The notes beneath the pieces are model-generated. The model did not search any database. It saw only the letters and a program-made list of their open reading frames with translations, and was not told the origin of the DNA. Of a stretch of 64,000 nt of DNA, positions 11,955-23,955 are shown in pieces. A program made the translations under genes and the position numbers. The stretch's first letter is position 1; every line of letters starts with the position of its first letter. The DNA comes from Antedon bifida (Eukaryota; Echinodermata; Crinoidea; Comatulida; Antedonidae): the NCBI GenBank assembly GCA_963402885.1, contig OY727103.1, positions 17,882,085 through 17,946,084 on the forward strand, in the 5' to 3' direction.

Positions 11955-12180
11955 ACCCTTGAACCCAACTCTAATCTTAACACTAATCTAATTTTAATTA
12001 TTAATCCTAATAATGCTATTCCTAATACTAATCCTAACACTTATCTTAACACAATTCACTTACACTTACAATTCTCTTAACTTTAACACTTACCCTAACT
12101 TTAACATTAATCCTAACTTTAACAATATTTCTAACTTTAACATTATCCCTAACTTTAACGCTAATCCTAAACCAAACCCT
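11955..12180. repeat. Degenerate telomere-like (CCTAAC/CTTTAA) interstitial repeat
   Basis: About 220 bp are built from 6- and 12-mers such as CCTAACTTTAACA, CTAATCCTAACA and CCCTAAA. These resemble the C-rich strand of the metazoan telomere repeat (CCCTAA) after heavy mutation. Reading frames across it are periodic artefacts. Confidence 0.6.
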
Positions 12181-12289
12181 AAAACTTAATTTACCCAAAT
12201 ATGAGCATGCTTCTTCATTTTGTCTGAAAACATCTGCCAAAACATGGAGGTAGAGTGCTTTCGTGGGAAGTGGAGGTATGTTGTTCATG

Positions 12290-14830
12290 TCCGACAAAGC
12301 AATCTGGTCAAGATGAAGCAATGTGGTCAAGATGAAGTCATCTGGTCAAGATGAAGCCATCTGGTCAGCAAGAGTAGCGCCCGAGAGTATCGCCATGTTG
12401 CATCCATTAGAGTCTTGCCCTCCTGTATGAAGTGGCACCCGAAGGTAGCGCCCCGTACTTACGCCATCTGGGTGAGGCTGTGTCTGCCACATGGCCAGGT
12501 CACGATGAGAAAGTTACTCAGTTTGGGGAATAAAAAAGTCAGTGGTAGAGGCACCCAGAGGCGAGCGCTCCTCAGTGGTAACGCACTCTATGGTACCCAA
12601 CTGAATGGTATAGAGCTCAGAGGTAGCGCTCACGTGTAGGCCTATAGCTGTTTGTTACAATGGAGCACTCTAGAGGTAATTTTACAATATTTTACTGATG
12701 ATATTTTTGTCCATTTTATATTTTACTAGTGTTGGTCATTTTTCCATTTTAAGGTGATTTAATATTGTTGGTAATTTTCCCATTTTAAGGTGTTTATAAT
12801 AAATCAAAAAATATGTATTAATTTTATATGTTAATATTTATGTGCATAAATATTTTGATTTAAGTTTTCAATTTCTAGGAATAATGCCTGACAAGATGAA
12901 GCCATCTAGTCAAGATGAAGCAATCTGGTCAACAAGAGTAGCGCCCGAGAGTATCGCCATGTTGCATCCATTAGAGTCTTGCCCTCCTGTATGAAGTGGC
13001 ACCCGAAGGTAGCGCCCCGTACTTACGCCATCTGGGTGAGGCTGTGTCTGCCACATGGCCAGGTCACGATGAGAAGGTTACTCAGTTTGGGGAATAAAAA
13101 AGTCAGTGGTAGAGGCACCCAGAGGCGAGCGCTCCTCAGTGGTAACGCACTCTATGGTACCCAACTGAATGGTATAGAGCTCAGAGGTAGCGCTCACGTG
13201 TAGGCCTATAGCTGTTTGTTACAATGGAGCACTCTAGAGGTAATTTTACAATATTTTACTGATGATATTTTTGTCCATTTTATATTTTACTAGTGTTGGT
13301 CATTTTTCCATTTTAAGGTGATTTAATATTGTTGGTAATTTTCCCATTTTAAGGTGTTTATAATAAATCAAAAAATATGTATTAATTTTATATGTTAATA
13401 TTTATGTGCATAAATATTTTGATTTAAGTTTTCAATTTCTAGGAATAATGCCTGACAAGATGAAGCCATCTAGTCAAGATGAAGCAATCTGGTCAACAAG
13501 AGTAGCGCCCGAGAGTATCGCCATGTTGCATCCATTAGAGTCTTGCCCTCCTGTATGAAGTGGCACCCGAAGGTAGCGCCCCGTACTTACGCCATCTGGG
13601 TGAGGCTGTGTCTGCCACATGGCCAGGTCACGATGAGAAGGTTACTCAGTTTGGGGAATAAAAAAGTCAGTGGTAGAGGCACCCAGAGGCGAGCGCTCCT
13701 CAGTGGTAACGCACTCTATGGTACCCAACTGAATGGTATAGAGCTCAGAGGTAGCGCTCACGTGTAGGCCTATAGCTGTTTGTTACAATGGAGCACTCTA
13801 GAGGTAATTTTACAATATTTTACTGATGATATTTTTGTCCATTTTATATTTTACTATTGTTGGTCATTTTTCCATTTTAAGGTGATTTAATATTGTTGGT
13901 AATTTTTCCATTTTAAGGTGTTTATAATAAATCAAAAAATATGTATTAATTTTATATGTTAATATTTATGTGCATAAATATTTTGATTTAAGTTTTCAAT
14001 TTCTAGGAATAACACCCGACAAGATGAAGCCATCTGGTCAAGATGAAGCCATCTGGTCAAGATGAAGCAATCTGGTCAACAAGAGTAGCGCCCGAGAGTA
14101 TCGCCATGTTGCATCCATTAGAGTCTTGCCCTCCTGTATGAAGTGGCACCCGAAGGTAGCGCCCCGTACTTACGCCATCTGGGTGAGGCTGTGTCTGCCA
14201 CATGGCCAGGTCACGATGAGAAGGTTACTCAGTTTGGGGAATAAAAAAGTCAGTGGTAGAGGCACCCAGAGGCGAGCGCTCCTCAGTGGTAACGCACTCT
14301 ATGGTACCCAACTGAATGGTATAGAGCTCAGAGGTAGCGCTCACGTGTAGGCCTATAGCTGTTTGTTACAATGGAGCACTCTAGAGGTAATTTTACAATA
14401 TTTTACTGATGATATTTTTGTCCATTTTATATTTTACTATTGTTGGTCATTTTTCCATTTTAAGGTGATTTAATATTGTTGGTAATTTTCCCATTTTAAG
14501 GTGTTTATAATAAATCAAAAAATATGTATTAATTTTATATGTTAATATTTATGTGCATAAATATTTTGATTTAAGTTTTCAATTTCTAGGAATAACGCCC
14601 GACAAGATGAAGCCATCTAGTCAAGATGAAGCAATCTGGTCAACAAGAGTAGCGCCCGAGTGTATCGCCATGTTGCATCCATTAGAGTCTTGCCCTCCTG
14701 TATGAAGTGGCACCCGAAGGTAGCTGTTTGTTACAATGGAGCACTCTAGAGGTAATTTTACAATATTTTACTGATGATATTTTTGTCCATTTTATATTTT
14801 ACTAGTGTTGGTCATTTTTCCAATCCCTGT
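12290..14830 (+). repeat. 564-bp satellite array, four full units and one deleted unit
   Basis: The anchor AGAGTAGCGCCCGAG occurs at 12371, 12935, 13499, 14082 and 14646. Spacings are 564, 564, 583 and 564 bp. The 19-bp excess in one unit equals one extra copy of a short internal repeat, AAGATGAAGCCATCTGGTC. The units are almost identical. The fifth has lost about 200 bp at a TAGC microhomology. Each unit has a GC-rich half with GGTAGCGC motifs and an AT-rich half. A 74-codon frame recurs in every full unit, but it has no recognisable similarity, and identical units would preserve any frame. Confidence 0.92.
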
Positions 14831-14959
14831 TATTATTATTATTATTTTAAGGTGATTGTTGGTAATTTTCCCATTTTAAGGTTTTTTACTATTGTTGGTA
14901 ATTTTTTCATTTTACAATTTTTAACTGTCGATATTTTTTTTCCATTTTACGATACTTAT

Positions 14960-15345
14960 GATTATTATTATTGCAAGTGTCTATTATCGCAAGTGTCTAT
15001 TATCGCAAGTGTCTATTATCGCAAAAGTGTTTATTGTCGCAAGTATTTATTTATTGCCAGTGTTTACTATATTAAAAGTGTTTACTATATTAAGTGTTTA
15101 TTATGTCGCAAGTGTTTATTATGTCGCAAGTGTTTATTATGTCGCAAGTGTTTATTATGTCGCAAGTGTTTATTATGTCGCAAGTGTTTATTATGTCGCA
15201 AATGTTTATTATGTCGCAAGTGTTTATTATGTCGCAAGTGTTTATTATGTCGCAAGTGTTTATTATGTCGCAAGTGTTTATTATGTCGCAAGTGTTTATT
15301 ATGTCGCAAGTGTTTATTATGTCGCAAGTGTTTATTATGTTTTAT
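14960..15345 (+). repeat. Minisatellite, 16- then 18-bp units (GTCGCAAGTGTTTATTAT)
   Basis: The array opens with variant 16-bp units of GTGTTTATTATCGCAA type, then about 14 almost identical 18-bp units. Because 18 is a multiple of three, every frame stays open, which explains the long false reading frames here on both strands. Confidence 0.95.
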
Positions 15346-15514
15346 ATTATCTCTATCGAAACGGTAACATCATTTTTAGCCAGTTCATAATAATGGGTTT
15401 AATCGTTATCCTTAAGCATACATTAGAGATACTTTATTGTTGTTGGTAATTTTCCATTTTAAGGTGTTTTATTATTGATAGTATTTTTACCATTTTTTAT
15501 TTACTATTGTTATT
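15346..15514 (+). other. Short spacer related to the AT half of the 564-bp satellite
   Basis: The spacer contains GGTAATTTTCCATTTTAAGG, which also occurs in each 564-bp unit and near 14850-14880. It shows that the satellite and the minisatellites have exchanged sequence. Confidence 0.6.
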
Positions 15515-15875
15515 TCAAGCGTCTATTATATTACAAGCGTCTATAATATTACAAGCGTTTATTATATTACAAGCGTTTATTATATTACAAGCGTTTATTA
15601 TATTACAAGCGTTTATTATATTACAGGCGTTTATTATATTACAGGCGTTTATTATATTACAGGCGTTTATTATATTACAGGCGTTTATTATATTACAAGC
15701 GTTTATTATATTACAAGCGTTTATTATATTACAAGCGTTTATTATATTACAAGCGTTTATTATATTACAAGCGTTTATTATATTACAAGCGTTTATTATA
15801 TTACAAGCGTTTATTATATTACAAGCGTTTATTATATTACAAGCGTTTATTATATTACAAGCGTCTATATCGCAA
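15515..15875 (+). repeat. 18-bp minisatellite ACAAGCGTTTATTATATT, about 20 copies
   Basis: About twenty nearly perfect units, some with G in place of A at the ACA(A/G)GCG position. The same unit appears in reverse complement at 23725-23955, forming one pair of mirrored arrays. Confidence 0.95.
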
Positions 15876-16560
15876 GTGTGATCAAAACAGTACTGTCTGC
15901 AGATTGGATAATGGGTGTATGTCCTGCATAACTGGCTCAGCCTATATATTGTGCCAGTTCTGCGGTACATATCATTTGGAAACCTGAGCTGCACTGACGA
16001 GATCTAATAAGATCGAAACAGTACTGTCTGCAAAAAAAAAAATCCGATTAAATTTCAGGTCACCACATTTGGTCAGAATGGGTTTAGACTGGTAACCATA
16101 TGTCGATGGGCTACAGTAATGAAGCAGCAGCAGTGATTATGATTGCATTCAATTATTTTTCAAATGATATTCAGTGATTGCAAAATGATGAATGTTTTAA
16201 TAATACTGTTGAATCATCTCATGGTTTGGTGTTAATGTTAAAATGTCAAAAGAAATTGCTATAGAAGTGGTTACCAAAACAAAAAAAGGATATCATTATT
16301 GCCGACAAAAATCTTTCACTTAATAAAATATGTTGTGTTTAATAGAAAGTGAAAATTTACTTTCCTAGAATGAAATCGGCTGCGTAATTAGTTCTCAATG
16401 GTTAACAGTAGTATAAGAGTTTCAGGTAACACCAGTGTAAGTTTCTCAATGTATTGCTTCTCAGTGGAAATGTATCCGTGTAAGCCTCTTGGTATGACTG
16501 TCTGGGTATTATTAGTTATTTTATGTGTTCTAAGAGTTTATTCTTCAATCTATCTATTAT
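15876..16560 (+). repeat. Left arm of a long inverted repeat (non-satellite spacer)
   Basis: This ~0.68-kb sequence is largely the reverse complement of 23095-23720. Matching landmarks include CAGTACTGTCTGCAG (about 15889 and 23697), GAAGCAGCAGCAGTGATTAT (16122 and 23390) and CAATGTATTGCTTCTCAG (16448 and 23178). A second partial CAGTACTGTCTGCA occurs inside the arm near 16019. No coding similarity was recognised. Confidence 0.88.
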
Positions 16561-17378
16561 GGCAAATGTTTATAATTGCAAGTATTTAATATTGAAAGTG
16601 TTTATTATCGCAAGTGTTTATTATCGCAAGTGTTTATTATCACAATATATTGACTGTATATTTATTTGTTTATTATCGCATATGTTTATAATAGCCAGTG
16701 TTTATTGTTGCAAGTGTTTGTTATATTACAACTGTTTATTTTATTGCAAGTGTTTATTATCGCAAGTGTTTATTGTCGCAAGTTTTTATTGTCGCCCATG
16801 TTTATTACTGCAAGTGTTTATTACTGCAAGCGTTTATTATCGCAAGCATTTATTATCACAAGCATTTTCTTATTATGTCGCCCGTGTCTGTTATGTCGCC
16901 CGTGTTTATTATGTCACCCGTGTTTATTCTCGCAAGTATTATTGCAAGTTTCTATTATTATATCGCCGCAAGTGTCTATTATTATATCGCCGCAAGTGTC
17001 TATTATTATATCGCCGCAAGTGTCTATTATCATATCGCTGCAAGTGTCTATTATCATATCGCTGCAAGTGTCTATTGTCATATCGCCGCAAGTGTCTGTT
17101 GTTATTATTTCGCCGCAAGTGTCTATTGTTATTATTTCGCCGCAAGTGTCTGCTATTGCTATTACTTCGCCGCAAGTGTCTGTTATTGTTATTATTTCGC
17201 CGCAAGTGTCTGTTATTGTTATTATTTCGCCGCAAGTGTCTGTTATTGTTATTATTTCGCCGCAAGTGTCTGTTATTGTTATTATTACGTCGCAAGTGTC
17301 TGTTATTATTATTATTACGTCGCAAGTGTCTGTTATTATTATTATTACGTCGCAAGTGTCTGTTATTGGTTAATGTAG
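16561..17378 (+). repeat. Minisatellite with units growing from 16 to 24 bp
   Basis: The array begins with 16-bp units (GTGTTTATTATCGCAA type) and becomes 18-, 21- and 24-bp units such as CGCCGCAAGTGTCTATTATT. Longer units differ by added TAT/ATT triplets. Reading frames across it are artefacts of periodicity. Confidence 0.92.
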
Positions 17379-17384
17379 TTAAAG

Positions 17385-18150
17385 TTGAGTAGTATAAGAG
17401 TTTCAGGTAACACCAGTGTAAGTTTCTCAATGTATTGCTTCTCAGTGGAAATGTATCCGTGTAAGCCTCTTGGTATGACTGTCTGGGTATTATTAGTTAT
17501 TTTATGTGTTCCAAGAGTTTATTCTTCAATCTATCTATTATGGCAAATGTTTATAATTGCAAGTATTCAATATTAAAAGTGTTTATTATCGCAAGTGTTT
17601 ATTATCACAATATATTGACTGTATATTTATTTGTTTATTATCGCATATGTTTATAATAGCTAGTGTTTATTGTTGCAAGTGTTTATTATCGCCAGTGTTT
17701 ATTATCGCAAGTGTTTATTGTCGCAAGTGTTTATTGTCGCCCATGTTTATTACTGCAAGCGTTTATTATCGCAAGCATTTATTATCACAAGCATTTTCTT
17801 ATTATGTTGCCAGTGTCTGTTATGTCGCCTGTGTTTATTATGTCACCCGTGTTTATTCTCGCAAGTATTATTGCACGTTTCTATTATTATATCGCCGCAA
17901 GTGTCTATTAATATCACCGCAAGTGTCTATTATTATATCGCCGCAAGTGTCTATTATTATATCGCCGCAAGTGTCTATTATCATATCGCCGCAAGTGTCT
18001 GTTGTTATTATTTCGCCGCAAGTGTCTGTTATTGTTATTATTACGTCGCAAGTGTCTGTTAATGTTATTATTACGTCGCAAGTGTCTTTTATTGTTATTA
18101 TTACGTCGCAAGTGTCTGTTATTGTAATTATTTCGCCGCAAGTGTCTACA
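17385..18150 (+). repeat. Direct duplicate of the 16403-17378 segment
   Basis: The non-satellite lead (containing GGTAACACCAGTGTAAG) and the following graded minisatellite repeat the preceding ~1-kb segment, with fewer satellite units. A few substitutions distinguish the copies, so the duplication is recent but not identical. Confidence 0.9.
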
Positions 18151-18154
18151 ATTG

Positions 18155-18343
18155 GACGTGCGCTACCTAAAACTGGATGTGCGCTACCTAAAAGTGGACG
18201 TGCGCTACCTAAAAGTGGACTTGCGCTACCTAAAAGTGGACTTGCGCTACCTAAAATTGGACTTGCGCTACCTAAAAGTGGACTTGCGCTACTTAAAATT
18301 GGACGTGCGCTACCTCAAGACGGACTTGCGCTACCTACAGAAA
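18155..18343 (+). repeat. 21-bp minisatellite GTGCGCTACCTAAAAGTGGA, nine copies
   Basis: Nine units with alternations such as ACGTGCG/ACTTGCG and AAAGTGG/AAATTGG. The GCGCTACC core recurs in the 564-bp satellite (as GGTAGCGC) and in degenerate sequence at 34230-34660. Confidence 0.93.
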
Positions 18344-18368
18344 AATAACATTAATATTATGTCAAAAT

Positions 18369-19498
18369 AAAGTGGATTAACTTAATCCACTTAATTTATG
18401 TTAAAATTAAGTGGTAATTGTGATTTTTTAGCATTTGAAAAGCAAAAAAATTAAGTGGATTAACTTAATCCACTTAATATTATATCAAATTAAGTAATAT
18501 TATATCAAATTAAGTGGATTAAGTTAATCCATTTAATATTATATCCAAATTAAGTGGATTAACTTAATCCACTTAATTGTGATTTTTTAGCATTTAAAAA
18601 AAGCAAAAAAATTTAAGTGGATTAACTTAATCCACTTAATATTATATCGAATTAAGTAATATTATATCAAATTAAGTGGATTAAGTTAATCCACTTAATA
18701 TTATATCCAAATTAAGTGGATTAACTTAATCCACTTAATTGTGATTTTTTAGCATTTAAAAAAAGCAAAAAAAATTAAGTGGATTAACTTAATCCACTTA
18801 ATATTATATCAAATTAAGTGGATTAACTTAATCCACTTAATAATATATCCAAATTAAGTGGATTAACTTAATCCACTTAATTGTGATTTTTTAACTTTTG
18901 AAAAGCAAAAAAATTAAGTGGATTAACTTAATCCACTTAATATTATATCCAAATTAAGTGGATTAACTTAATCCACTTAATTGTGATTTTTTAGCTTTTG
19001 AAAAGCAAAAAAATTAAGTGGATTAACTTAATCCACTTAATATTATATCCAAATTAAGTGGATTAACTTAATCCACTTAATTGTGAGTTTTTTAGCATTT
19101 GAAAAGCAAAAAAAATTAAATGGATTAACCTAATCCACTTAATATTATATCAAAATTAAGTGGATTAACTTAATCCACTTAATTGTGATTTTTTAGCATT
19201 TGAAAAGCAAAAAAAATTAAGTGGATTAACTTAATCCACGTAATATTATATCAAATTAAGTGGATTAACTTAATCCACGTAATATTATATCAAATTAAGT
19301 GGATTAACTTAATTCACTTAATATTATATCCAAATTAACTTAATCCACTTAATTGTGAGTTTTTTAGCATTTGAAAAGCAAAAAAAATTAAATGGATTAA
19401 CCTAATCCACTTAATATTATATCAAAATTAAGTGGATTAACCTAATCCACTTAATATTATATCGAAATCCACTTAATTGGGATTTTTTAGCATTTGAA
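18369..19498. repeat. Array of about 20 near-perfect palindromes
   Basis: The core is a 29-bp palindrome: arm ATTAAGTGGATTAA, one central C, then the complementary arm. About twenty copies are separated alternately by TATTATATC(A)AA and by a T-tract/A-tract block. That block (TTTTTTAGC...GCAAAAAA) is itself an inverted repeat. Some copies have lost an arm or carry CACG in place of CACT. Every copy could form a cruciform or hairpin. Confidence 0.93.
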
Positions 19499-19515
19499 AA
19501 GCAAAAAGTAAATTA

Positions 19516-21160
19516 AAGCTTGAAGTATATAAGTAAACGCTTGAAGTATATAAGTAAACGCTTGAAGTATATAAGTAAACGCTTGAAGTATATAAGTAAA
19601 CGCTTGAAGTATATAAGTAAACGCTTGAAGTATATAAGTAAACGCTTGAAGTATATAAGTAAACGCTTGAAGTATATAAGTAAACGCTTGAAGTATATAA
19701 GTAAACGCTTGAAGTATATAAGTAAACGCTTGAAGTATATAAGTAAACGCTTGAAGTATATAAGTAAACGCTTGAAGTATATAAGTAAACGCTTGAAGTA
19801 TATAAGTAAACGCTTGAAGTATATAAGTAAACGCTTGAAGTATATAAGTAAACGCTTGAAGTATATAAGTAAACGCTTGAAGTATATAAGTAAACGCTTG
19901 AAGTATATAAGTAAACGCTTGAAGTATATAAGTAAACGCTTGAAGTATATAAGTAAACGCTTGAAGTATATAAGTAAACGCTTGAAGTATATAAGTAAAC
20001 GCTTGAAGTATATAAGTAAACGCTTGAAGTATATAAGTAAACGCTTGAAGTATATAAGTAAACGCTTGAAGTATATAAGTAAACGCTTGAAGTATATAAG
20101 TAAACGCTTGAAGTATATAAGTAAACGCTTGAAGTATATAAGTAAACGCTTGAAGTATATAAGTAAACGCTTGAAGTATATAAGTAACGCTTGAAGTATA
20201 TAAGTAAACGCTTGAAGTATATAAGTAAACGCTTGAAGTATATAAGTAAACGCTTGAAGTATATAAGTAAACGCTTGAAGTATATAAGTAAACGCTTGAA
20301 GTATATAAGTAAACGCTTGAAGTATATAAGTAAACGCTTGAAGTATATAAGTAAACGCTTGAAGTATATAAGTAAACGCTTGAAGTATATAAGTAAACGC
20401 TTGAAGTATATAAGTAAACGCTTGAAGTATATAAGTAAACGCTTGAAGTATATAAGTAAACGCTTGAAGTATATAAGTAAACGCTTGAAGTATATAAGTA
20501 AACGCTTGAAGTATATAAGTAAACGCTTGAAGTATATAAGTAAACGCTTGAAGTATATAAGTAAACGCTTGAAGTATATAAGTAAACGCTTGAAGTATAT
20601 AAGTAAACGCTTGAAGTATATAAGTAAACGCTTGAAGTATATAAGTAAACGCTTGAAGTATATAAGTAAACGCTTGAAGTATATAAGTAAACGCTTGAAG
20701 TATATAAGTAAACGCTTGAAGTATATAAGTAAACGCTTGAAGTATATAAGTAAACGCTTGAAGTATATAAGTAAACGCTTGAAGTATATAAGTAAACGCT
20801 TGAAGTATATAAGTAAACGCTTGAAGTATATAAGTAAACGCTTGAAGTATATAAGTAAACGCTTGAAGTATATAAGTAAACGCTTGAAGTATATAAGTAA
20901 ACGCTTGAAGTATATAAGTAAACGCTTGAAGTATATAAGTAAACGCTTGAAGTATATAAGTAAACGCTTGAAGTATATAAGTAAACGCTTGAAGTATATA
21001 AGTAAACGCTTGAAGTATATAAGTAAACGCTTGAAGTATATAAGTAAACGCTTGAAGTATATAAGTAAACGCTTGAAGTATATAAGTAAACGCTTGAAGT
21101 ATATAAGTAAACGCTTGAAGTATATAAGTAAACGCTTGAAGTATAAACGCTTGAAGTATA
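19516..21160. repeat. Highly homogeneous 21-bp tandem repeat, about 78 copies
   Basis: The unit AAGTATATAAGTAAACGCTTG is repeated about 78 times with almost no variation. One unit near 20185 has a single-base deletion, dividing the array into 32 and 46 copies. The last units shorten before the next array. As 21 is a multiple of three, all six frames run open, and the long open frames here should not be read as proteins. Confidence 0.97.
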
Positions 21161-23060
21161 ATAATAATAAGTGCTGGCAACGATAAATGTTGCCGACGAT
21201 AAGCACTGATAATAAACACTGGCGACGATAAGTGGTGCCGACGACAAGCGCTGATAATAAACATTGGCGATGACAAGTGCTGGCGACGACAAGCGCTGAT
21301 AATAAACACTGGCAACGATAAGTGCTGGCGACGATAAGCGCTGATAATAAACACTGGTGACGATAAGCGCTGATAATAAACACTGGCGACGATAAGCACT
21401 GATAATAAACACTGGCAACGATAAGTGCTGGCGACGATAAGCGCTGATAATAAACACTGGTTACGATAAGCACTGATAATAAAGAATGGCGACGATAAAG
21501 AATGGCGACGATAAGCGCTGATAATAAACACTGGCAACGATCAGTGCTGGCGACTATAAGCGATGATAATAAAGACTGGCGACGATAAGCACTGATAATA
21601 AACACTGGCGGCGATAAGTGGTGCCGACGACAAGCGCTGATAATAAACATAGGCGACGACAAGTGCTGGCGACGATAAGCGCTGATAATAAACACTGGCA
21701 ACGATAAGTGCTGGCGACGATAAGCGCTGATAATAAACACTGGTGACGATAAGCGCTGATAATAAACACTGGCGACGATAAGCACTGATAATAAACACTG
21801 GTGACGATAAGTGCTGGCGACGATAAGCGCTGATAATAAACACTGGTGACGATAAGCGCTGATAATAAACACTGGCGACAATAAGCACTGATAATAAACA
21901 CTGGCAACGATCAGTGCTGGCGACGATAAGCGCTGATAATAAACACTGGCAACGATAAGTGCTGGCGACGATAAGCGCTGATAATAAACACTGGTGACGA
22001 TAAGCGCTGATAATAAACACTGGCGACGATAAGCACTGATAATAAACACTGGCAACGATAAGTGCTGGCGACGATAAGCGCTGATAATAAACACTGGTTA
22101 CGATAAGCACTGATAATAAAGAATGGCGACGATAAAGAATGGCGACGATAAGCGCTGATAATAAACACTGGCAACGATCAGTGCTGGCGACTATAAGCGA
22201 TGATAATTAAGACTGGCGACGATAAGTGGTGCCGACGACAAGCGCTGATAATAAACATTGGCGACGACAAGTGCTGGCGACGATAAGCGCTGATAATAAA
22301 CACTGGCAACGATAAGTGCTGGCGACGATAAGCGCTGATAATAAACACTGGTGACGATAAGCGCTGATAATAAACACTGGCGACGATAAGCACTGATAAT
22401 AAACACTGGTGACGATAAGTGCTGGCGACGATAAGCGCTGATAATAAACACTGGTGACGATAAGCGCTGATAATAAACACTGGCGACGATAAGCACTGAT
22501 AATAAACACTGGCAACGATCAGTGCTGGCGACGATAAGCGCTGATAATAAACACTGGTGACGATAAGCACTGATAATAAAGAATGGCGACGATAAAGACT
22601 GGCGACGATAAGCGTTGATAATAAACACTGGTGATGATAAAGACTGGCGACGATAAGCGATGATAATAAAGACTGGCGACGATAAGCACTGATAATAAAG
22701 ACTGGCGACGATAAAGACTGGCGACGATAAGCGCTGATAATAAACACTGGCAACGATCAGTGCTGGCGACTATAAGCGATGATAATAAAGACTGGCGACG
22801 ATAAGCACTGATAATAAAGAATGGCGACGATAAGCACTGATAATAAAGAATGGCGACGATAAAGACTGGCGACGATAAGCGCTGATAATAAACACTGGCA
22901 ACGATCAGTGCTGGCGACTATAAGCGATGATAATAAAGACTGGCGACGATAAGCACTGATAATAAAGAATGGCGGCGATAAGTGCTGGCGACGATAGCAG
23001 ACACTGGCGACGATAGCAGACACTGGAGACGATAGCAGACACTCACGATAATAAACACTT
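21161..23060 (-). repeat. 29-bp composite minisatellite (GATAATAAACACTGGCGACG type)
   Basis: The dominant 29-bp unit is GATAATAAACACTGG followed by YGACGATAAGCGCT. It is interspersed with 15-16-bp half units (GATAAGTGCTGGCGAC). Higher-order blocks of several hundred bp repeat within it, for example around 21300-21540, 21700-21920 and 21930-22180. In reverse complement it reads GTGTTTATTATC, the same family as the left-hand arrays. Confidence 0.92.
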
Positions 23061-23094
23061 GTAATAATAAATATATTTACAATAATAAACACTG

Positions 23095-23720
23095 CCTATT
23101 TTAAAAATATGGAACACATAAAATGACTAATAATACCCAGTCAGACCAAGATGCTACCACGGATACATTTCCCCTGAGAAGCAATACATTGAAATGCTTA
23201 CACTGGTACGCGTTACTTTAAACGCTTACACTACTTTTTAAAAATAATTACGCAGTATATACCACCACTTAGCAATTTCTTCTGACATTATAACATTAAC
23301 ACCAAACCAAGAGATGAGTCAACAGTATTATTAAAACATTCATTATTTTGCAATCACTGAATATCATTTGAAAAATAATTGAATGCAATCATAATCACTG
23401 CTGCTGCTTCAGGATAAAGATTAAATACTACTATTTAGCCCATCGACATACGGTTACCAGTCTAAACCCATTCTTACCAAAAGTAGTGATCTTGTTAAAA
23501 ACAAATTTTATCTGATTTTTTTTTTGTAGTATATAATAAATATATATATATATTCTATCTGCAGACAGTATTGTTTCGATCTTATTAGATCTCATCAGTG
23601 CAGCTCAGGTTTTGAAATGATATGTACCGTAGAACTGGCACAATATATAGGATGAGCCAGTTATGCAGGACATACACACCCATTATCCAATCTGCAGACA
23701 GTACTGTTTCGATCACACTT
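23095..23720 (-). repeat. Right arm of the long inverted repeat
   Basis: This is the reverse complement of most of 15877-16560, with small indels and substitutions including a (TA)n insertion near 23540. It has the same neighbours in mirror order: the composite minisatellite inside and the 18-bp AAGCGTTTA array outside. Confidence 0.88.
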
Positions 23721-23724
23721 GTGA

Positions 23725-23955
23725 TATAGACGCTTGTAATATAATAAACGCTTGTAATATAATAAACGCTTGTAATATAATAAACGCTTGTAATATAATA
23801 AACGCTTGTAATATAATAAACGCTTGTAATATAATAAACGCTTGTAATATACTAAACGCTTGTAATATACTAAACGCTTGTAATATACTAAACGCTTGTA
23901 ATATACTAAACGCTTGTAATATACTAAACGCTTGAAATATAATAAACGCTTGAAA
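23725..23955 (-). repeat. 18-bp minisatellite, mirror of the 15515-15875 array, about 13 copies
   Basis: The units read AATATAATAAACGCTTGT on the plus strand, which is the reverse complement of the left-hand array. The outer units change to AATATACTAAACGCTTGT and then AAATATAAT variants. Confidence 0.94.

Noticed and set aside
12415..14350. The 74-codon frame in each 564-bp satellite unit as a gene family
   Set aside because: The copies are almost identical because the whole unit is, including clearly non-coding parts. There is no similarity to known proteins and no coding-type substitution pattern to judge from.
19473..22094. Very long open frames (up to 873 codons) on both strands across the 21-bp and 29-bp arrays
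   Set aside because: Tandem units of 21 bp keep every frame open, and the 29-bp arrays cycle through all three frames without stops. Overlapping long frames on both strands are expected from periodicity, and none has domain similarity.
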